DNA from: Nostoc sp. GT001
GTDB taxonomy: Bacteria > Cyanobacteriota > Cyanobacteriia > Cyanobacteriales > Nostocaceae
Assembly (NCBI RefSeq): GCF_030382115.1
Contig: NZ_JAUDRJ010000003.1
Span: 5,082,364-5,131,599 of the forward strand
Reading direction: 5' to 3'
DNA: 49,236 bases
In this document: positions 1 to 9,167 of the stretch, piece after piece
Position numbering within the stretch: position 1 is the stretch's first letter
Layout of the letters: every line of letters begins with the position of its first letter
The notes under the pieces: model-generated
Databases searched by the model: none
The model's input: only the letters and a program-made list of their open reading frames with translations
Told to the model about the DNA's origin: nothing
Program-made: the position numbers and the translations under genes

Positions 1-588
1 GGAGCCAGTGCAGAAGAATTAGACCATGATTACTTGTGGCGCTCAATGAAAGCTCTGCCAGAAAGAGGAAGAATTGGCATATTCAACCGTTCATACTATG
101 AAGAAGCGCTAGTGGTGCGTGTCCATCCAGAAATGCTTCAGAAACAACAGCTTCCTCGCTTCCCTAATGGAAATAAGATATGGAAACAGCGTTTTGAAGA
201 AATCAATAACTTTGAAAAATATTTGGTTAATAATGGTGTAATTATTCTGAAGTTTTTTCTAAATGTCTCTAAATCAGAGCAGAAAAAACGCTTTTTAGAA
301 CGGATTGACTCTCCTGATAAAAATTGGAAGTTTTCAGATAATGATGTCCGAGAACGAGCTTTTTGGGATGATTATATGAATGCTTATGAAGAGGTTTTTA
401 ATAATACGAGTACTAAATGGGCGCCGTGGTATATTATTCCTGCCGATCGCAAATGGTTTACACGCCTGACTGTTGCCAATATTATCTGTACAAAATTAGA
501 AGAACTAAATCTGCAATACCCAACAGTTAGCGAGGAACATAAGCAGCAACTTTTGGAGGCAAAACGTATTCTAGAGCAGGAAGATTAA
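1..588 (+). CDS. ppk2: PPK2-family polyphosphate kinase / polyphosphate:nucleotide phosphotransferase, 3' part
   Basis: The reading frame is open from base 1, so the start and the Walker A loop lie outside the window; about 195 C-terminal residues are present. The stretch [19 protein letters not shown] is characteristic of PPK2-type kinases, which transfer phosphate between polyphosphate and nucleoside mono- or diphosphates in the cytoplasm. Further family features are the [18 protein letters not shown] segment, the [13 protein letters not shown] helix and the [12 protein letters not shown] segment near the C-terminus. A short tail ends in TAA at 586-588. The exact nucleotide specificity (ADP, GDP or AMP) cannot be read from this fragment. 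The family assignment is secure; the gene symbol is generic. Confidence 0.88.
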   Translation, partial: GASAEELDHDYLWRSMKALPERGRIGIFNRSYYEEALVVRVHPEMLQKQQLPRFPNGNKIWKQRFEEINNFEKYLVNNGVIILKFFLNVSKSEQKKRFLERIDSPDKNWKFSDNDVRERAFWDDYMNAYEEVFNNTSTKWAPWYIIPADRKWFTRLTVANIICTKLEELNLQYPTVSEEHKQQLLEAKRILEQED

Positions 589-688
589 CCTGTGAATTTG
601 ATGGGTAAATTTTGTCCAAACAATATTCCGCTAAAATCAATTTGCTACGATACTCAGCCAAATTAAAATTCTGGAGTTTTTTGACTCT

Positions 689-1285
689 GTGCTTACTCAG
701 TTAACGACTATCAACGCCCTGAAACAGCCCACTAGTTCTGCTTGGGTTGAACAAGCGATCGCTAATTTAGATATCATCTTACTCGACCACTCCCACTGCG
801 AACGCAAAGCAGCAGGTGTAGCGTTGAACATGATGTTTCGCTACCCTTCCAATACTAAAATGGTACGGGAGTTAACTGCGATCGCCCGCGAAGAACTAGA
901 ACATTTTGAGCTAGTCAACCAATGGTTAGAACGCCGGAATATTCCCCTAGCTCCCCTACCACCACCTCCCTATGGCGCGGGTTTAAGAGCTACTGTACGC
1001 CCCAAAGAACCTGAACGATTTCTGGATTCCTTACTAGTCACTGGTTTAATTGAAGCTCGCTCTCACGAGCGCCTGGGACTATTAGCTGCTCACTGTCCAG
1101 AGCCAGAGTTAGCAAAATTTTATCGTGGGCTAATGGCGTCCGAAGCGCGTCACTACGGTATATATTGGGTTTTAGCTGCTACTTATTTCGACAAAGAAAT
1201 TGTCATGCAGCGGCTTGATGAATTAGCAATTGTCGAAAGCGAGTTGCTGGCGACTTTGCATCCAGAACCTAGAATTCACAGTTAG
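689..1285 (+). CDS. miaE: tRNA-(ms2io6A)-hydroxylase (MiaE-like diiron enzyme)
   Basis: A 198-residue ferritin-like protein with the expected carboxylate/histidine iron ligands: E in CERKAAG, E and H in REELEHFE, E in EARSHERLG, and E and H in SEARHYGIY. MiaE hydroxylates the isoprenoid side chain of the modified adenosine next to the tRNA anticodon, using a diiron centre and oxygen. The start is GTG at 689; a purine-rich CTGGAG lies about 12 bases upstream and no better in-frame ATG precedes the conserved part. The length matches the family. The gene is 18 bp upstream of a VOC-fold gene on the same strand, so co-transcription is likely. Function is inferred from family similarity. Confidence 0.85.
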   Translation: MLTQLTTINALKQPTSSAWVEQAIANLDIILLDHSHCERKAAGVALNMMFRYPSNTKMVRELTAIAREELEHFELVNQWLERRNIPLAPLPPPPYGAGLRATVRPKEPERFLDSLLVTGLIEARSHERLGLLAAHCPEPELAKFYRGLMASEARHYGIYWVLAATYFDKEIVMQRLDELAIVESELLATLHPEPRIHS

Positions 1286-1303
1286 TAGACTAACCCAACA
1301 GAT

Positions 1304-1708
1304 ATGAAGCTTCAGCTAACACACCTGAGACTGCTTGTCTCCAATTACAAAGATTCTTTTCTGTTCTACCGGGATCTGCTGAAATTTGATGTCGATTGGG
1401 GCGATGAAGATAGCGGATATGCTGAGTTTAATACCGGATATCTCAAGCTGGGTTTGCTCAAACAAGAATTAATGGCTGAAGTAGTCCCAAGAATCGAACA
1501 GCCTTCATACATTGTCAATCGAGATAAAATTGCCTTGATTTTGGCAGTGGATAATGTGGATGAGGTCTATGAGCAAGTAAAGGAGCAAAATGCGCTTGTT
1601 GTGACTCAACCACAAGATCGCCCAAGCTGGGGAATCCGCACAGCTCATTTGCGCGATCCTGATGGCAATTTGATCGAAATCTACAACAATCTCGGAATTA
1701 TCAGTTAA
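1304..1708 (+). CDS. VOC-superfamily (glyoxalase/dioxygenase fold) protein
   Basis: A 134-residue protein with the paired beta-alpha-beta-beta-beta pattern of the vicinal-oxygen-chelate fold. The N-terminal module begins LQLTHLRLLVSNYKDSFLFY and the C-terminal module ends HLRDPDGNLIEIYN, where DPDGNLIE is the hallmark and its glutamate is normally a metal ligand. Members include glyoxalase I, extradiol dioxygenases and antibiotic-binding proteins. The substrate cannot be predicted. The ATG at 1304 is 18 bp after the miaE-like stop, so the two genes are probably one transcript; the next gene, cbiET, starts 46 bp further on. Confidence 0.75.
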   Translation: MKLQLTHLRLLVSNYKDSFLFYRDLLKFDVDWGDEDSGYAEFNTGYLKLGLLKQELMAEVVPRIEQPSYIVNRDKIALILAVDNVDEVYEQVKEQNALVVTQPQDRPSWGIRTAHLRDPDGNLIEIYNNLGIIS

Positions 1709-1754
1709 AAATTCGCTGCCAACAACGTTATAAAGTAATTAATCATGAATTAGC

Positions 1755-2966
1755 ATGATACAAAAATGGCTTTCTATTGTTGGCATTGGGGAAGATGGAT
1801 TACAGGGGTTAAGTGCGATCGCTCGTTCTTTAATCGATCAAGCTCAAGTAATTGTGGGAGGCGATCGCCATTTAGCAATGCTTCCTACAGACGATCGACG
1901 TGAGAAACTAGTCTGGTCATCTCCCATTAGCACTTCTGTAGACGAAATCATCCAGCGTCGGGGGCAGTCAATCTGCGTACTCGCAAGCGGCGATCCGATG
2001 TGTTATGGCATTGGTGTCACCTTGATGCGGCGAATTCCTGTCTCTGAAATGACGATTATCCCCGCACCTTCAGCCTTCAGCCTCGCCTGTGCCAGGGTGG
2101 GATGGTCTTTAACTGAGGTAGAAACCTTGAGTTTAAATGGTCGTCCATCTTCCATACTCCAGTCTTACATCTATCCAAAAGCGCGGCTGTTGATTTTGAG
2201 TGAAGGCAAAGACACACCCGCCATTGTTGCTCAAATTTTGACAAATCGCGGCTATGGTGGCAGTAAAATCACCGTATTGGAGCGTATGGGCGGCGCTCAT
2301 GAAAGAATTGTAGAAGGTACGGCTGCATCTTGGAGTGAAACTGAAGTTGCAGTGTTGAATGCGATCGCAGTTGATTGTATTGCGGATCCTGGGGTTATTG
2401 CATTACCAAGATTGCCAGGATTACCAGATAACGCCTACCACCACGATGGACAGTTAACGAAGCGTGAAGTTAGGGCAATTACCCTAGCAGCTTTGGCTCC
2501 CACACCAGGAGAATTATTGTGGGATGTGGGCGCGGGTTGCGGCTCAATTTCAATTGAATGGATGCGGAGTAATGCGCGATGTCGAGCGATCGCGATCGAA
2601 CAAAATTCTTCTAGACTACTATATATTGCCGATAACGCCGCCACTCTTGGTACTCCAAATCTGCAAATTATTGAAGGGAAAGCGCCCCATGCCCTGAAAG
2701 ACTTGCCAGCACCAGATGCCATTTTTATTGGTGGTGGGGTTACAGCAACGGGACTTTTTGATGTTTGTTGGGAAGCACTGCGGCCGGGTGGACGTTTGGT
2801 GGCCAATGTTGTAACAGTAGAGGGTGAGCAAACTTTATTTCAATGGCATGAACAAGTCGGTGGTGATTTAACTCGTATTGCCATTCAGCGGGCGGAACCT
2901 ATTGGTAAATTTTTGGGTTGGCGAGCAATGGCGGCTGTGACGCAATGGGTAGTAGTGAAGCCTTAA
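1755..2966 (+). CDS. cobL: Fused precorrin-6Y C5,15-methyltransferase / decarboxylase CbiE-CbiT (CobL type)
   Basis: A 403-residue bifunctional enzyme of corrin-ring synthesis. The N-terminal half (about 1-200) is a CbiE tetrapyrrole methylase, with the WLSIVGIGEDGLQGL start, VVGGDRHLAML-like segment (IVGGDRHLAML) and the SGDPMCYGIG loop. The C-terminal half (about 225-400) is a CbiT SAM-dependent methyltransferase with TKREVRAITLAAL followed by the SAM-binding LLWDVGAGCGSISIEW and a later DAIFIGGG. Together they methylate C5 and C15 and decarboxylate the acetate side chain. Many cyanobacteria carry this fusion. A second cobalamin gene, cbiB, lies at 26352-27326 in this window, but the two are not in an operon. 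No cobalamin riboswitch was recognised upstream. Confidence 0.93.
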   Translation: MIQKWLSIVGIGEDGLQGLSAIARSLIDQAQVIVGGDRHLAMLPTDDRREKLVWSSPISTSVDEIIQRRGQSICVLASGDPMCYGIGVTLMRRIPVSEMTIIPAPSAFSLACARVGWSLTEVETLSLNGRPSSILQSYIYPKARLLILSEGKDTPAIVAQILTNRGYGGSKITVLERMGGAHERIVEGTAASWSETEVAVLNAIAVDCIADPGVIALPRLPGLPDNAYHHDGQLTKREVRAITLAALAPTPGELLWDVGAGCGSISIEWMRSNARCRAIAIEQNSSRLLYIADNAATLGTPNLQIIEGKAPHALKDLPAPDAIFIGGGVTATGLFDVCWEALRPGGRLVANVVTVEGEQTLFQWHEQVGGDLTRIAIQRAEPIGKFLGWRAMAAVTQWVVVKP

Positions 2967-3442
2967 AAATTGAATAAAGTTATGAGTGCGTAGACGCTTC
3001 TCCTGTCGGAGACGCTACGCGAACGTCTTGTCGCAGACATCGCTTTTGTAATTTGGTGATAACTTACGTAAATTCTCGTTTTGTTATACACAGTATAATT
3101 TGTAAAATGTATCTTGCTGTCAAAACTATGAACAATTGTGAGTATATTCTCTACTCTAGATACAGCAAAATGAATATCTGTCTGCGGTTAAAATATCTAA
3201 TATTTATGTGCGATCGCAGCATTTTTCAATTTTAGCTTTTTGAAGAAACTAAACATAAATAGCCGCTCATTACCCGTTAATACACTGATATTCCTATACC
3301 TCAGTTACTTACAATCTGCTACCAATCGGTTATTAATAACCCTACTTTTTAACACCTTACAAAATTCCATTACTCACTGATAGTAGCTACTATGCTCTGG
3401 GTATACTAAACCATAGAAAGAAAATTATCATAACTAAATGCA
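2967..3442. other. Intergenic region with a small dispersed repeat
   Basis: This 476-bp AT-rich spacer lies between cbiET and the hybrid kinase gene. At about 2989-3044 it contains a GC-richer palindromic segment (GTAGACGCTTCTCCTGTCGG, then GAGACGCTACGCGAACG), a type of small dispersed repeat seen elsewhere in the window (24790-24830, 44151-44180, 46533-46562). A 60-codon open frame at 3053-3235 has no family resemblance or ribosome site and is not called. The promoter of the kinase gene probably lies here but I could not place it. Confidence 0.5.
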
Positions 3443-6400
3443 ATGTTAGTAGAATCAGATAAAGTATTTCCTATACTTGGCTATCGCATTATTAAGCAAC
3501 TATATTCAGGTAAAAAAACCTTAGTTTATCGAGCTATCAGAGAAAAAGATCGGCAATCAGTTATTTTAAAACTGATGCGTAATGAAGATCCTAACTTTGC
3601 TGAAATTAATCAGTTTCACAATCAATACACCATTACCCAAAACCTTGAAATCCCAGGCATAGTCAAGCCAATAAACCTAGAAAAATATCACAATAGATAT
3701 GTGATAGTAATGGAAGATTTTGGTGGCATTGCCCTTAATCTCTGGCAGCAAGAAGAGCAGAAAAAAGGAAATAATTCTGTTTCATTGAGTGAGTTTTTCG
3801 ATATTGCACTTGAAATTAGTGCAACTTTAGAACAGTTACATCACTATCGCATAATTCACAAAGATATCAAACCCGCTAACATTTTAATTCATCCGATAAC
3901 AGGTAAGACTAAAATCATCGATTTTAGCATTGCGACTCTATTACCAAAAGAAATTCAATTTCTCACAAATCCCAACGTCCTAGAAGGTACTCTAGCTTAT
4001 ATTTCCCCTGAACAAACAGGACGCATGAATCGAGGGATAGACTACCGTACCGACTTTTATTCCTTGGGTATCACCTTCTTTGAACTCCTGACAGGGCAGT
4101 TACCATTTAGTACTACTGAACCGATGGAGTTAGTCTACTCTCACATTGCCAAAGAACCGCCAAAAGCCAGTCATATTAACTCCAATATTCCTACAATTTT
4201 ATCTGATATTATCAGCAAGCTGATGGCAAAAAATGCCGAAGATCGATATCAGAGCGCTCATGGACTCAGGTATGACTTGGAGAGATGTCAAAACCAATGG
4301 CAAGAGACAGGAAATATTACAGCCTTTGAATTAGGAATTCGGGATATCTCAAATCATTTTGCCATTCCTGAAAAACTTTATGGTCGTCAAAGAGAGATTG
4401 AAATTCTCCTCACTACTTTTGACCGGGTGACAAAGGGAAGCACGGAAATGATTTTAGTCTCTGGTTACTCAGGGATTGGTAAAACTGCTGTGGTTAATGA
4501 AGTCCACAAACCCATTGCCAGACAGCGTAGTTACTTCATCAAAGGAAAATTTGACCAATTCCAACGTGACATCCCGTTGTCAGGATTGGTGCAAGCTTTG
4601 CGAGATTTAATTAGTCAAATACTTTCCGAAACAGACGCCCAAATTCAACAGTGGAAAACCAAAATTTTATCGGCATTGAGTACGCAATCTCAGGTAATCA
4701 TTAATGTAATTCCTGAACTTGAAATAATTATTGGCAAACAACCTCCATCTGCTGAACTTGCTGGTAGCGCTGCTCAAAATCGCTTTAATTTATTGTTCCA
4801 GAGATTTATCCAGGTCTTCACTACTAAAGATCATCCTCTGGTTATTTTTCTAGATGATTTGCAATGGGCAGATACGGCTTCCTTGAAGTTTATTCAATTA
4901 TTAATGGATGGAAATTCTTCTTCCCTTGCTAAAGATAAAGAGAATATATATGAAAGTCAAGGGAGCTTGCTACTAATTAGTGCCTATAGGGATAATGAAG
5001 TGTCAAATCTACATCCGCTACATTTGACACTACAAGAAATTGCCAAAGCAGGAGCAGTAATTAATACAATTAAACTCTCACCTTTAAGTCAGATTGATTT
5101 AAATCAGATGATTGCTGATACACTACGTTGTCCAGAAACCATTGCTGTACCTCTGACTCAAATGGTGTTTTTCAAAACGAAAGGGAACCCATTTTTTGCA
5201 TCCCAATTTATCAAACTATTATATGATGATGGACTAATTGAATTAGATTTTGATGCAGGTCATTGGAAGTACGATATTACCAAAATTAAAACCTTATCTC
5301 TTACAGATGATGTTGTAGAGTTTATGGGCATACAAATAGGAAAATTGCCCCAAAATGTACAAAATGTCTTGAAAATATCTGCATGTATTGGTAATGAGTT
5401 TGACTTAAAAACATTATCACTTGTTAATGAAAAATCTTTAATAGATACTGCATCTGACTTATGGCAAGCATTACTTGAAGGACTGATTATACCTCAGAAA
5501 GATGGTTATAATTTTACACCAGAAAATGACAGACAACTATTAAGCTTTTCAACTAGAGAATCGGAAAATTTATCACTTACTAATGCCCAACTACCAAAAT
5601 ATAAATTCGTACATGACAGAGTTCAGCAAGCAGCCTATTCTCTAATTCCCAAAGACCAAATCAAGCAAATACACTTAAAAATTGGACTGCTTCTCTTGAA
5701 CAACACAACAGTTGCCGAACGGGAAGAAAATATTTTTGAGCTTGTCAATCATTTCAATATTGCAGCCGAATTTGTTACCCATCAAGCTAAACGTAATGAG
5801 TTAGCTGAAATGAGTCTGATGGCTGGACGTAAAGCTTTAGTATCAACAGCTTATTCATCGGCACTGAAGTATTTAACTATTGGAATTGAGCTACTAGCAG
5901 ATGATAGTTGGGATACTAAATACGATCTTACCTTAGCTTTGTATAATACGGCAACAGAAGCGGCATATCTCAGTGGTGACTTTGAAGATACAGAAAAATT
6001 TGTCCAGGTTGTGTTGCTAAAAGCGAAAACTTCACTAGATAAAGTGAAAGCTTATGAAGTTAAAATACAGTCTTATGGCGCACAAGGAAAAGAACTAGAA
6101 GCTGTCCATATTGCAAAAACATTTTTGAAAACTTTAGGAGTAGAGTTCCCTACAAATCCTAGCCAATCAGATATTCAGTTAGCAATAGAGACAACATCTG
6201 CAAAGTTGGCTAATAGGTCTATTCAAGACTTAATTGAACTGCCGGAAATTACAGAAGCGCAACCACTGATAATCATGCGTATTCTATCTAGTTCAATTGG
6301 TCTTGCTTATACAGTTGCGCCGGAATTATTACTGTTTATTATTCTGAAACAGATCAATTTATCGATCAAATTTGGTAATTCTCCTTTGTCTGCTTTTGCG

Positions 6401-9061
6401 TATGTGATGTATGGAGTAATGTTGTGTGGGGTAATAGGAGATATTGATTCTGGATATAAATTTGGGAAACTAGCTGATAGTTTGTTGCCTAATTTTAAAA
6501 CAAAAGAAGTAACTGGCAAGGTTATGGAAACATTTAATCACCTTGTCAGACATTGGAAAGAGCATCTAAAGCAAACATTGAAACCCTTACTTGAGTCTTA
6601 TACGACTAATCTCGAAGTAGGAGATATGGAATTTGCAGCTTATGCTCTTTATGGTTACTCTCAACATGCATACTTCACAGGTCATGAACTAATAAAACTT
6701 GAACAAGATATAGAAGTATATAGCAAGACCATTAGGCAAATAAAGCAAGAAAGAGTATTTTATTGGAATGAAATATTTCGGCAAACAATCTTGAATCTGC
6801 TAGGAGATGTTCAAAATCCGCAGAGTTTAATTGGTACAGCTTATGATGAAGAGAAAATGCTACCACTTCATCTGAAAGCTAAAGATGGAGTCGCACTGTT
6901 TTTCCTATATTTCTGCAAACTTCAGGTATGTTATCTGTTGGCTGATTACTCTCCAGCTCTTAAAAATACTGTCATGGCAGAAAAGTACTTATATGCTGGT
7001 GTCGGCATGTTTGTTACTGCTCAATTTTATTTCTATGATTCATTAACGCATCTAGCAGTATATGCTGATTTCGATGAATTTGAACAAAAAGAAATCCTGC
7101 ATAGAGTGACAGAAAATCAGAAAAAAATGCAAAATTGGGGAGATCAGGCTCCCATGAACCACTTACATAAATTTTATTTAGTAGAGGCAGAACGGCATCG
7201 AGTTCTTGGTCAATATCTTGAAGCGATAGATAATTATGAGAAAGCTATTTCTCTTGCCAAAGAAAATGATTACATTAACGAAGAAGCTCTTGCTTGCGAA
7301 TTAGCAGCTATATTTTATCTCAAATGGGGTAAACAAAGAATTGCCCAATTCTATCTCACTGATGCCTACTATTGCTATGTTCGTTGGGGAGCATTAGCGA
7401 AAGTTTACGACTTGCAAAAACGCTATTCCGAATTACTTCTGCCGATGATTCAGCAAGAAGAAACTAGCTATTCTTGCAGTGAAAAAAATCTACCTGAACT
7501 GAGTCTACACCTATCTACACTGAGCAATAAATCTACTCTGATTACGAATGAAACTGTGATTGGCTCCAACACTAGTATTTCAGATATGTTAGATTTGGGA
7601 ACTGTGATTAAAGCTTCTCAAGCAGTGTCTGGAGAGATTGAACTGGAGGCACTTCTTTCTACGTTAATGGAAGTTGTCATGGAAAATGCAGGGGCTTCAA
7701 AATGTGTGCTGATATTGAGTGAAGTTAATAACTTAGACTTAACTGTTGCCGCAATTAGTCCTGGTTCTACTTTTAGAGATACTCACACAGAGTTTTTATC
7801 TATTCCTTTAGAATCTAGTGATTGTGTTCCTATCTCTTTGATTAATTATGTCAAACGAACCCAAGAAATATTAGTAATTGATGACATTAAAGCGAAAGCT
7901 TCTTTTGCAGTAGATCGTTATATTAACCGTGAGGAGCCAAAGAGCATATTATGTATTCCGATGCTTAACCAGGGCAAATTGCTGGGACTGATTTATCTAG
8001 AAAATAATTTAACGACAGGAGCATTTACACGCGATCGCTTAGAAGTTCTCAAGCTCTTAACTATCCAAGCTGCAATCTCTTTAGAAAATGCCATTCTCTA
8101 CAATAATTTGGCTGAAGCGAATGAGCAATTGGAGAAGTACAGTCATATATTAGAGGAAAGGGTGGTAGTAAGAACAGCAGAACTTAACGAAAAAAATCAG
8201 CATTTGCAAGAAGCCCTAGAAGAATTACAAAGTACCCAAAGTAAATTAATCCAAAGCGAAAAAATGTCTTCATTAGGGCAAATGGTGGCGGGAATTGCCC
8301 ATGAAATTAATAACCCTATCAATTTTATTCATGGTAATATTACTCACGCTAGTGACTATGTTCAACAATTGCTAGATTTGATTAATATCTATCAGCAACA
8401 ATATCCCCATCCCTCAGCAATAGTGGAGCAAAAAATCGAGGAAATGGATGTAGAATTCCTGACAGAAGACCTCCCAAGGGTTCTCGACTCGATGAAGGTG
8501 GGAAGTTCTCGTATCCGAAACATTATTCTGAGCTTACGTAACTTCTCTCGTCTAGATGAATCGGAAATGAAGCCTGTCAATATCCATGAAGGTATCGATA
8601 GTACTCTAATGATTTTGCAGCACCGACTCAAGGAAAAGAGCGATCGCTTAGAGATTGAGGTCTTTAAAGAATACGCACAACTGCCGGATGTTCTTTGCTA
8701 TGCTGGTCAACTCAACCAAGTGTTTATGAATATTTTAAGTAATGCGATCGATGCTTTAGAGGATTACAACAATGGAGAAGATTCTCCAAGGAAAAATCCT
8801 CAGATTCGTATTCGTACTGAATTAGGAGAAGTAAACACGTTGAAGATTCGGATTGCTGATAACGGTTATGGGATGACTGCACAGGTGCAGCAGAAAATAT
8901 TTGATCCATTTTTTACCACTAAGGCAGTAGGAAGTGGTACGGGGTTGGGGTTATCAATTAGCTATCAAGTGGTAGTAGACAAACACAAGGGTCAGTTAAG
9001 CTGTGAATCCACTCTGGGAGAGGGGACTGAGTTTGTGATTGAGATTCCACTGCAACAATAA
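3443..9061 (+). CDS. Hybrid Ser/Thr protein kinase - AAA ATPase - GAF - histidine kinase (HstK-like)
   Basis: An 1872-residue multidomain signalling protein. Residues about 10-280 form a eukaryotic-type protein kinase with HKDIKPANIL in place of HRD and IDFSIA in place of DFG, followed by GTLAYISPEQTGRMNR. About 310-620 is a predicted STAND-like ATPase with Walker A GYSGIGKT and Walker B LVIFLDDLQWAD. About 700-1330 is helical and TPR-like. About 1387-1545 is a GAF domain. A coiled coil leads to a HisKA phosphoacceptor helix with His1620 in GIAHEINNPINF, then a HATPase with NILSNAIDAL, DNGYGM and GTGLGLS boxes. This architecture is known from cyanobacterial HstK proteins. There is no receiver domain, so a separate response regulator must act downstream. 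No transmembrane segment is evident, so it is probably cytosolic. The ligand is unknown. Confidence 0.92.
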   Translation: MLVESDKVFPILGYRIIKQLYSGKKTLVYRAIREKDRQSVILKLMRNEDPNFAEINQFHNQYTITQNLEIPGIVKPINLEKYHNRYVIVMEDFGGIALNLWQQEEQKKGNNSVSLSEFFDIALEISATLEQLHHYRIIHKDIKPANILIHPITGKTKIIDFSIATLLPKEIQFLTNPNVLEGTLAYISPEQTGRMNRGIDYRTDFYSLGITFFELLTGQLPFSTTEPMELVYSHIAKEPPKASHINSNIPTILSDIISKLMAKNAEDRYQSAHGLRYDLERCQNQWQETGNITAFELGIRDISNHFAIPEKLYGRQREIEILLTTFDRVTKGSTEMILVSGYSGIGKTAVVNEVHKPIARQRSYFIKGKFDQFQRDIPLSGLVQALRDLISQILSETDAQIQQWKTKILSALSTQSQVIINVIPELEIIIGKQPPSAELAGSAAQNRFNLLFQRFIQVFTTKDHPLVIFLDDLQWADTASLKFIQLLMDGNSSSLAKDKENIYESQGSLLLISAYRDNEVSNLHPLHLTLQEIAKAGAVINTIKLSPLSQIDLNQMIADTLRCPETIAVPLTQMVFFKTKGNPFFASQFIKLLYDDGLIELDFDAGHWKYDITKIKTLSLTDDVVEFMGIQIGKLPQNVQNVLKISACIGNEFDLKTLSLVNEKSLIDTASDLWQALLEGLIIPQKDGYNFTPENDRQLLSFSTRESENLSLTNAQLPKYKFVHDRVQQAAYSLIPKDQIKQIHLKIGLLLLNNTTVAEREENIFELVNHFNIAAEFVTHQAKRNELAEMSLMAGRKALVSTAYSSALKYLTIGIELLADDSWDTKYDLTLALYNTATEAAYLSGDFEDTEKFVQVVLLKAKTSLDKVKAYEVKIQSYGAQGKELEAVHIAKTFLKTLGVEFPTNPSQSDIQLAIETTSAKLANRSIQDLIELPEITEAQPLIIMRILSSSIGLAYTVAPELLLFIILKQINLSIKFGNSPLSAFAYVMYGVMLCGVIGDIDSGYKFGKLADSLLPNFKTKEVTGKVMETFNHLVRHWKEHLKQTLKPLLESYTTNLEVGDMEFAAYALYGYSQHAYFTGHELIKLEQDIEVYSKTIRQIKQERVFYWNEIFRQTILNLLGDVQNPQSLIGTAYDEEKMLPLHLKAKDGVALFFLYFCKLQVCYLLADYSPALKNTVMAEKYLYAGVGMFVTAQFYFYDSLTHLAVYADFDEFEQKEILHRVTENQKKMQNWGDQAPMNHLHKFYLVEAERHRVLGQYLEAIDNYEKAISLAKENDYINEEALACELAAIFYLKWGKQRIAQFYLTDAYYCYVRWGALAKVYDLQKRYSELLLPMIQQEETSYSCSEKNLPELSLHLSTLSNKSTLITNETVIGSNTSISDMLDLGTVIKASQAVSGEIELEALLSTLMEVVMENAGASKCVLILSEVNNLDLTVAAISPGSTFRDTHTEFLSIPLESSDCVPISLINYVKRTQEILVIDDIKAKASFAVDRYINREEPKSILCIPMLNQGKLLGLIYLENNLTTGAFTRDRLEVLKLLTIQAAISLENAILYNNLAEANEQLEKYSHILEERVVVRTAELNEKNQHLQEALEELQSTQSKLIQSEKMSSLGQMVAGIAHEINNPINFIHGNITHASDYVQQLLDLINIYQQQYPHPSAIVEQKIEEMDVEFLTEDLPRVLDSMKVGSSRIRNIILSLRNFSRLDESEMKPVNIHEGIDSTLMILQHRLKEKSDRLEIEVFKEYAQLPDVLCYAGQLNQVFMNILSNAIDALEDYNNGEDSPRKNPQIRIRTELGEVNTLKIRIADNGYGMTAQVQQKIFDPFFTTKAVGSGTGLGLSISYQVVVDKHKGQLSCESTLGEGTEFVIEIPLQQ

Positions 9062-9081
9062 GACAAGCTAACGATACTGGA

Positions 9082-9120
9082 AAATTTACGTGAGTCTTTG
9101 TTGGAGACTCACGTAAATTT
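9082..9120. terminator. Perfect 16-bp hairpin between convergent genes
   Basis: AAATTTACGTGAGTCT (9082-9097), a 7-base loop, and its exact complement (9105-9120) form a 39-base inverted repeat. The A-rich start and T-rich end give U-rich tails on both transcripts. It sits 20 bp after the hybrid kinase stop and 48 bp from the stop of the convergent FMO-like gene, so a bidirectional Rho-independent terminator is the simplest reading. Confidence 0.75.
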
Positions 9121-9167
9121 AGCATAGGGTTCGGGTGAGAACCTCACCGAACTTTATTTGGGAGATA

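Noticed and set aside
3053..3235. 60-codon plus-strand frame in the cbiET-kinase spacer
   Set aside because: AT-rich, irregular composition, no ribosome site, no family resemblance.
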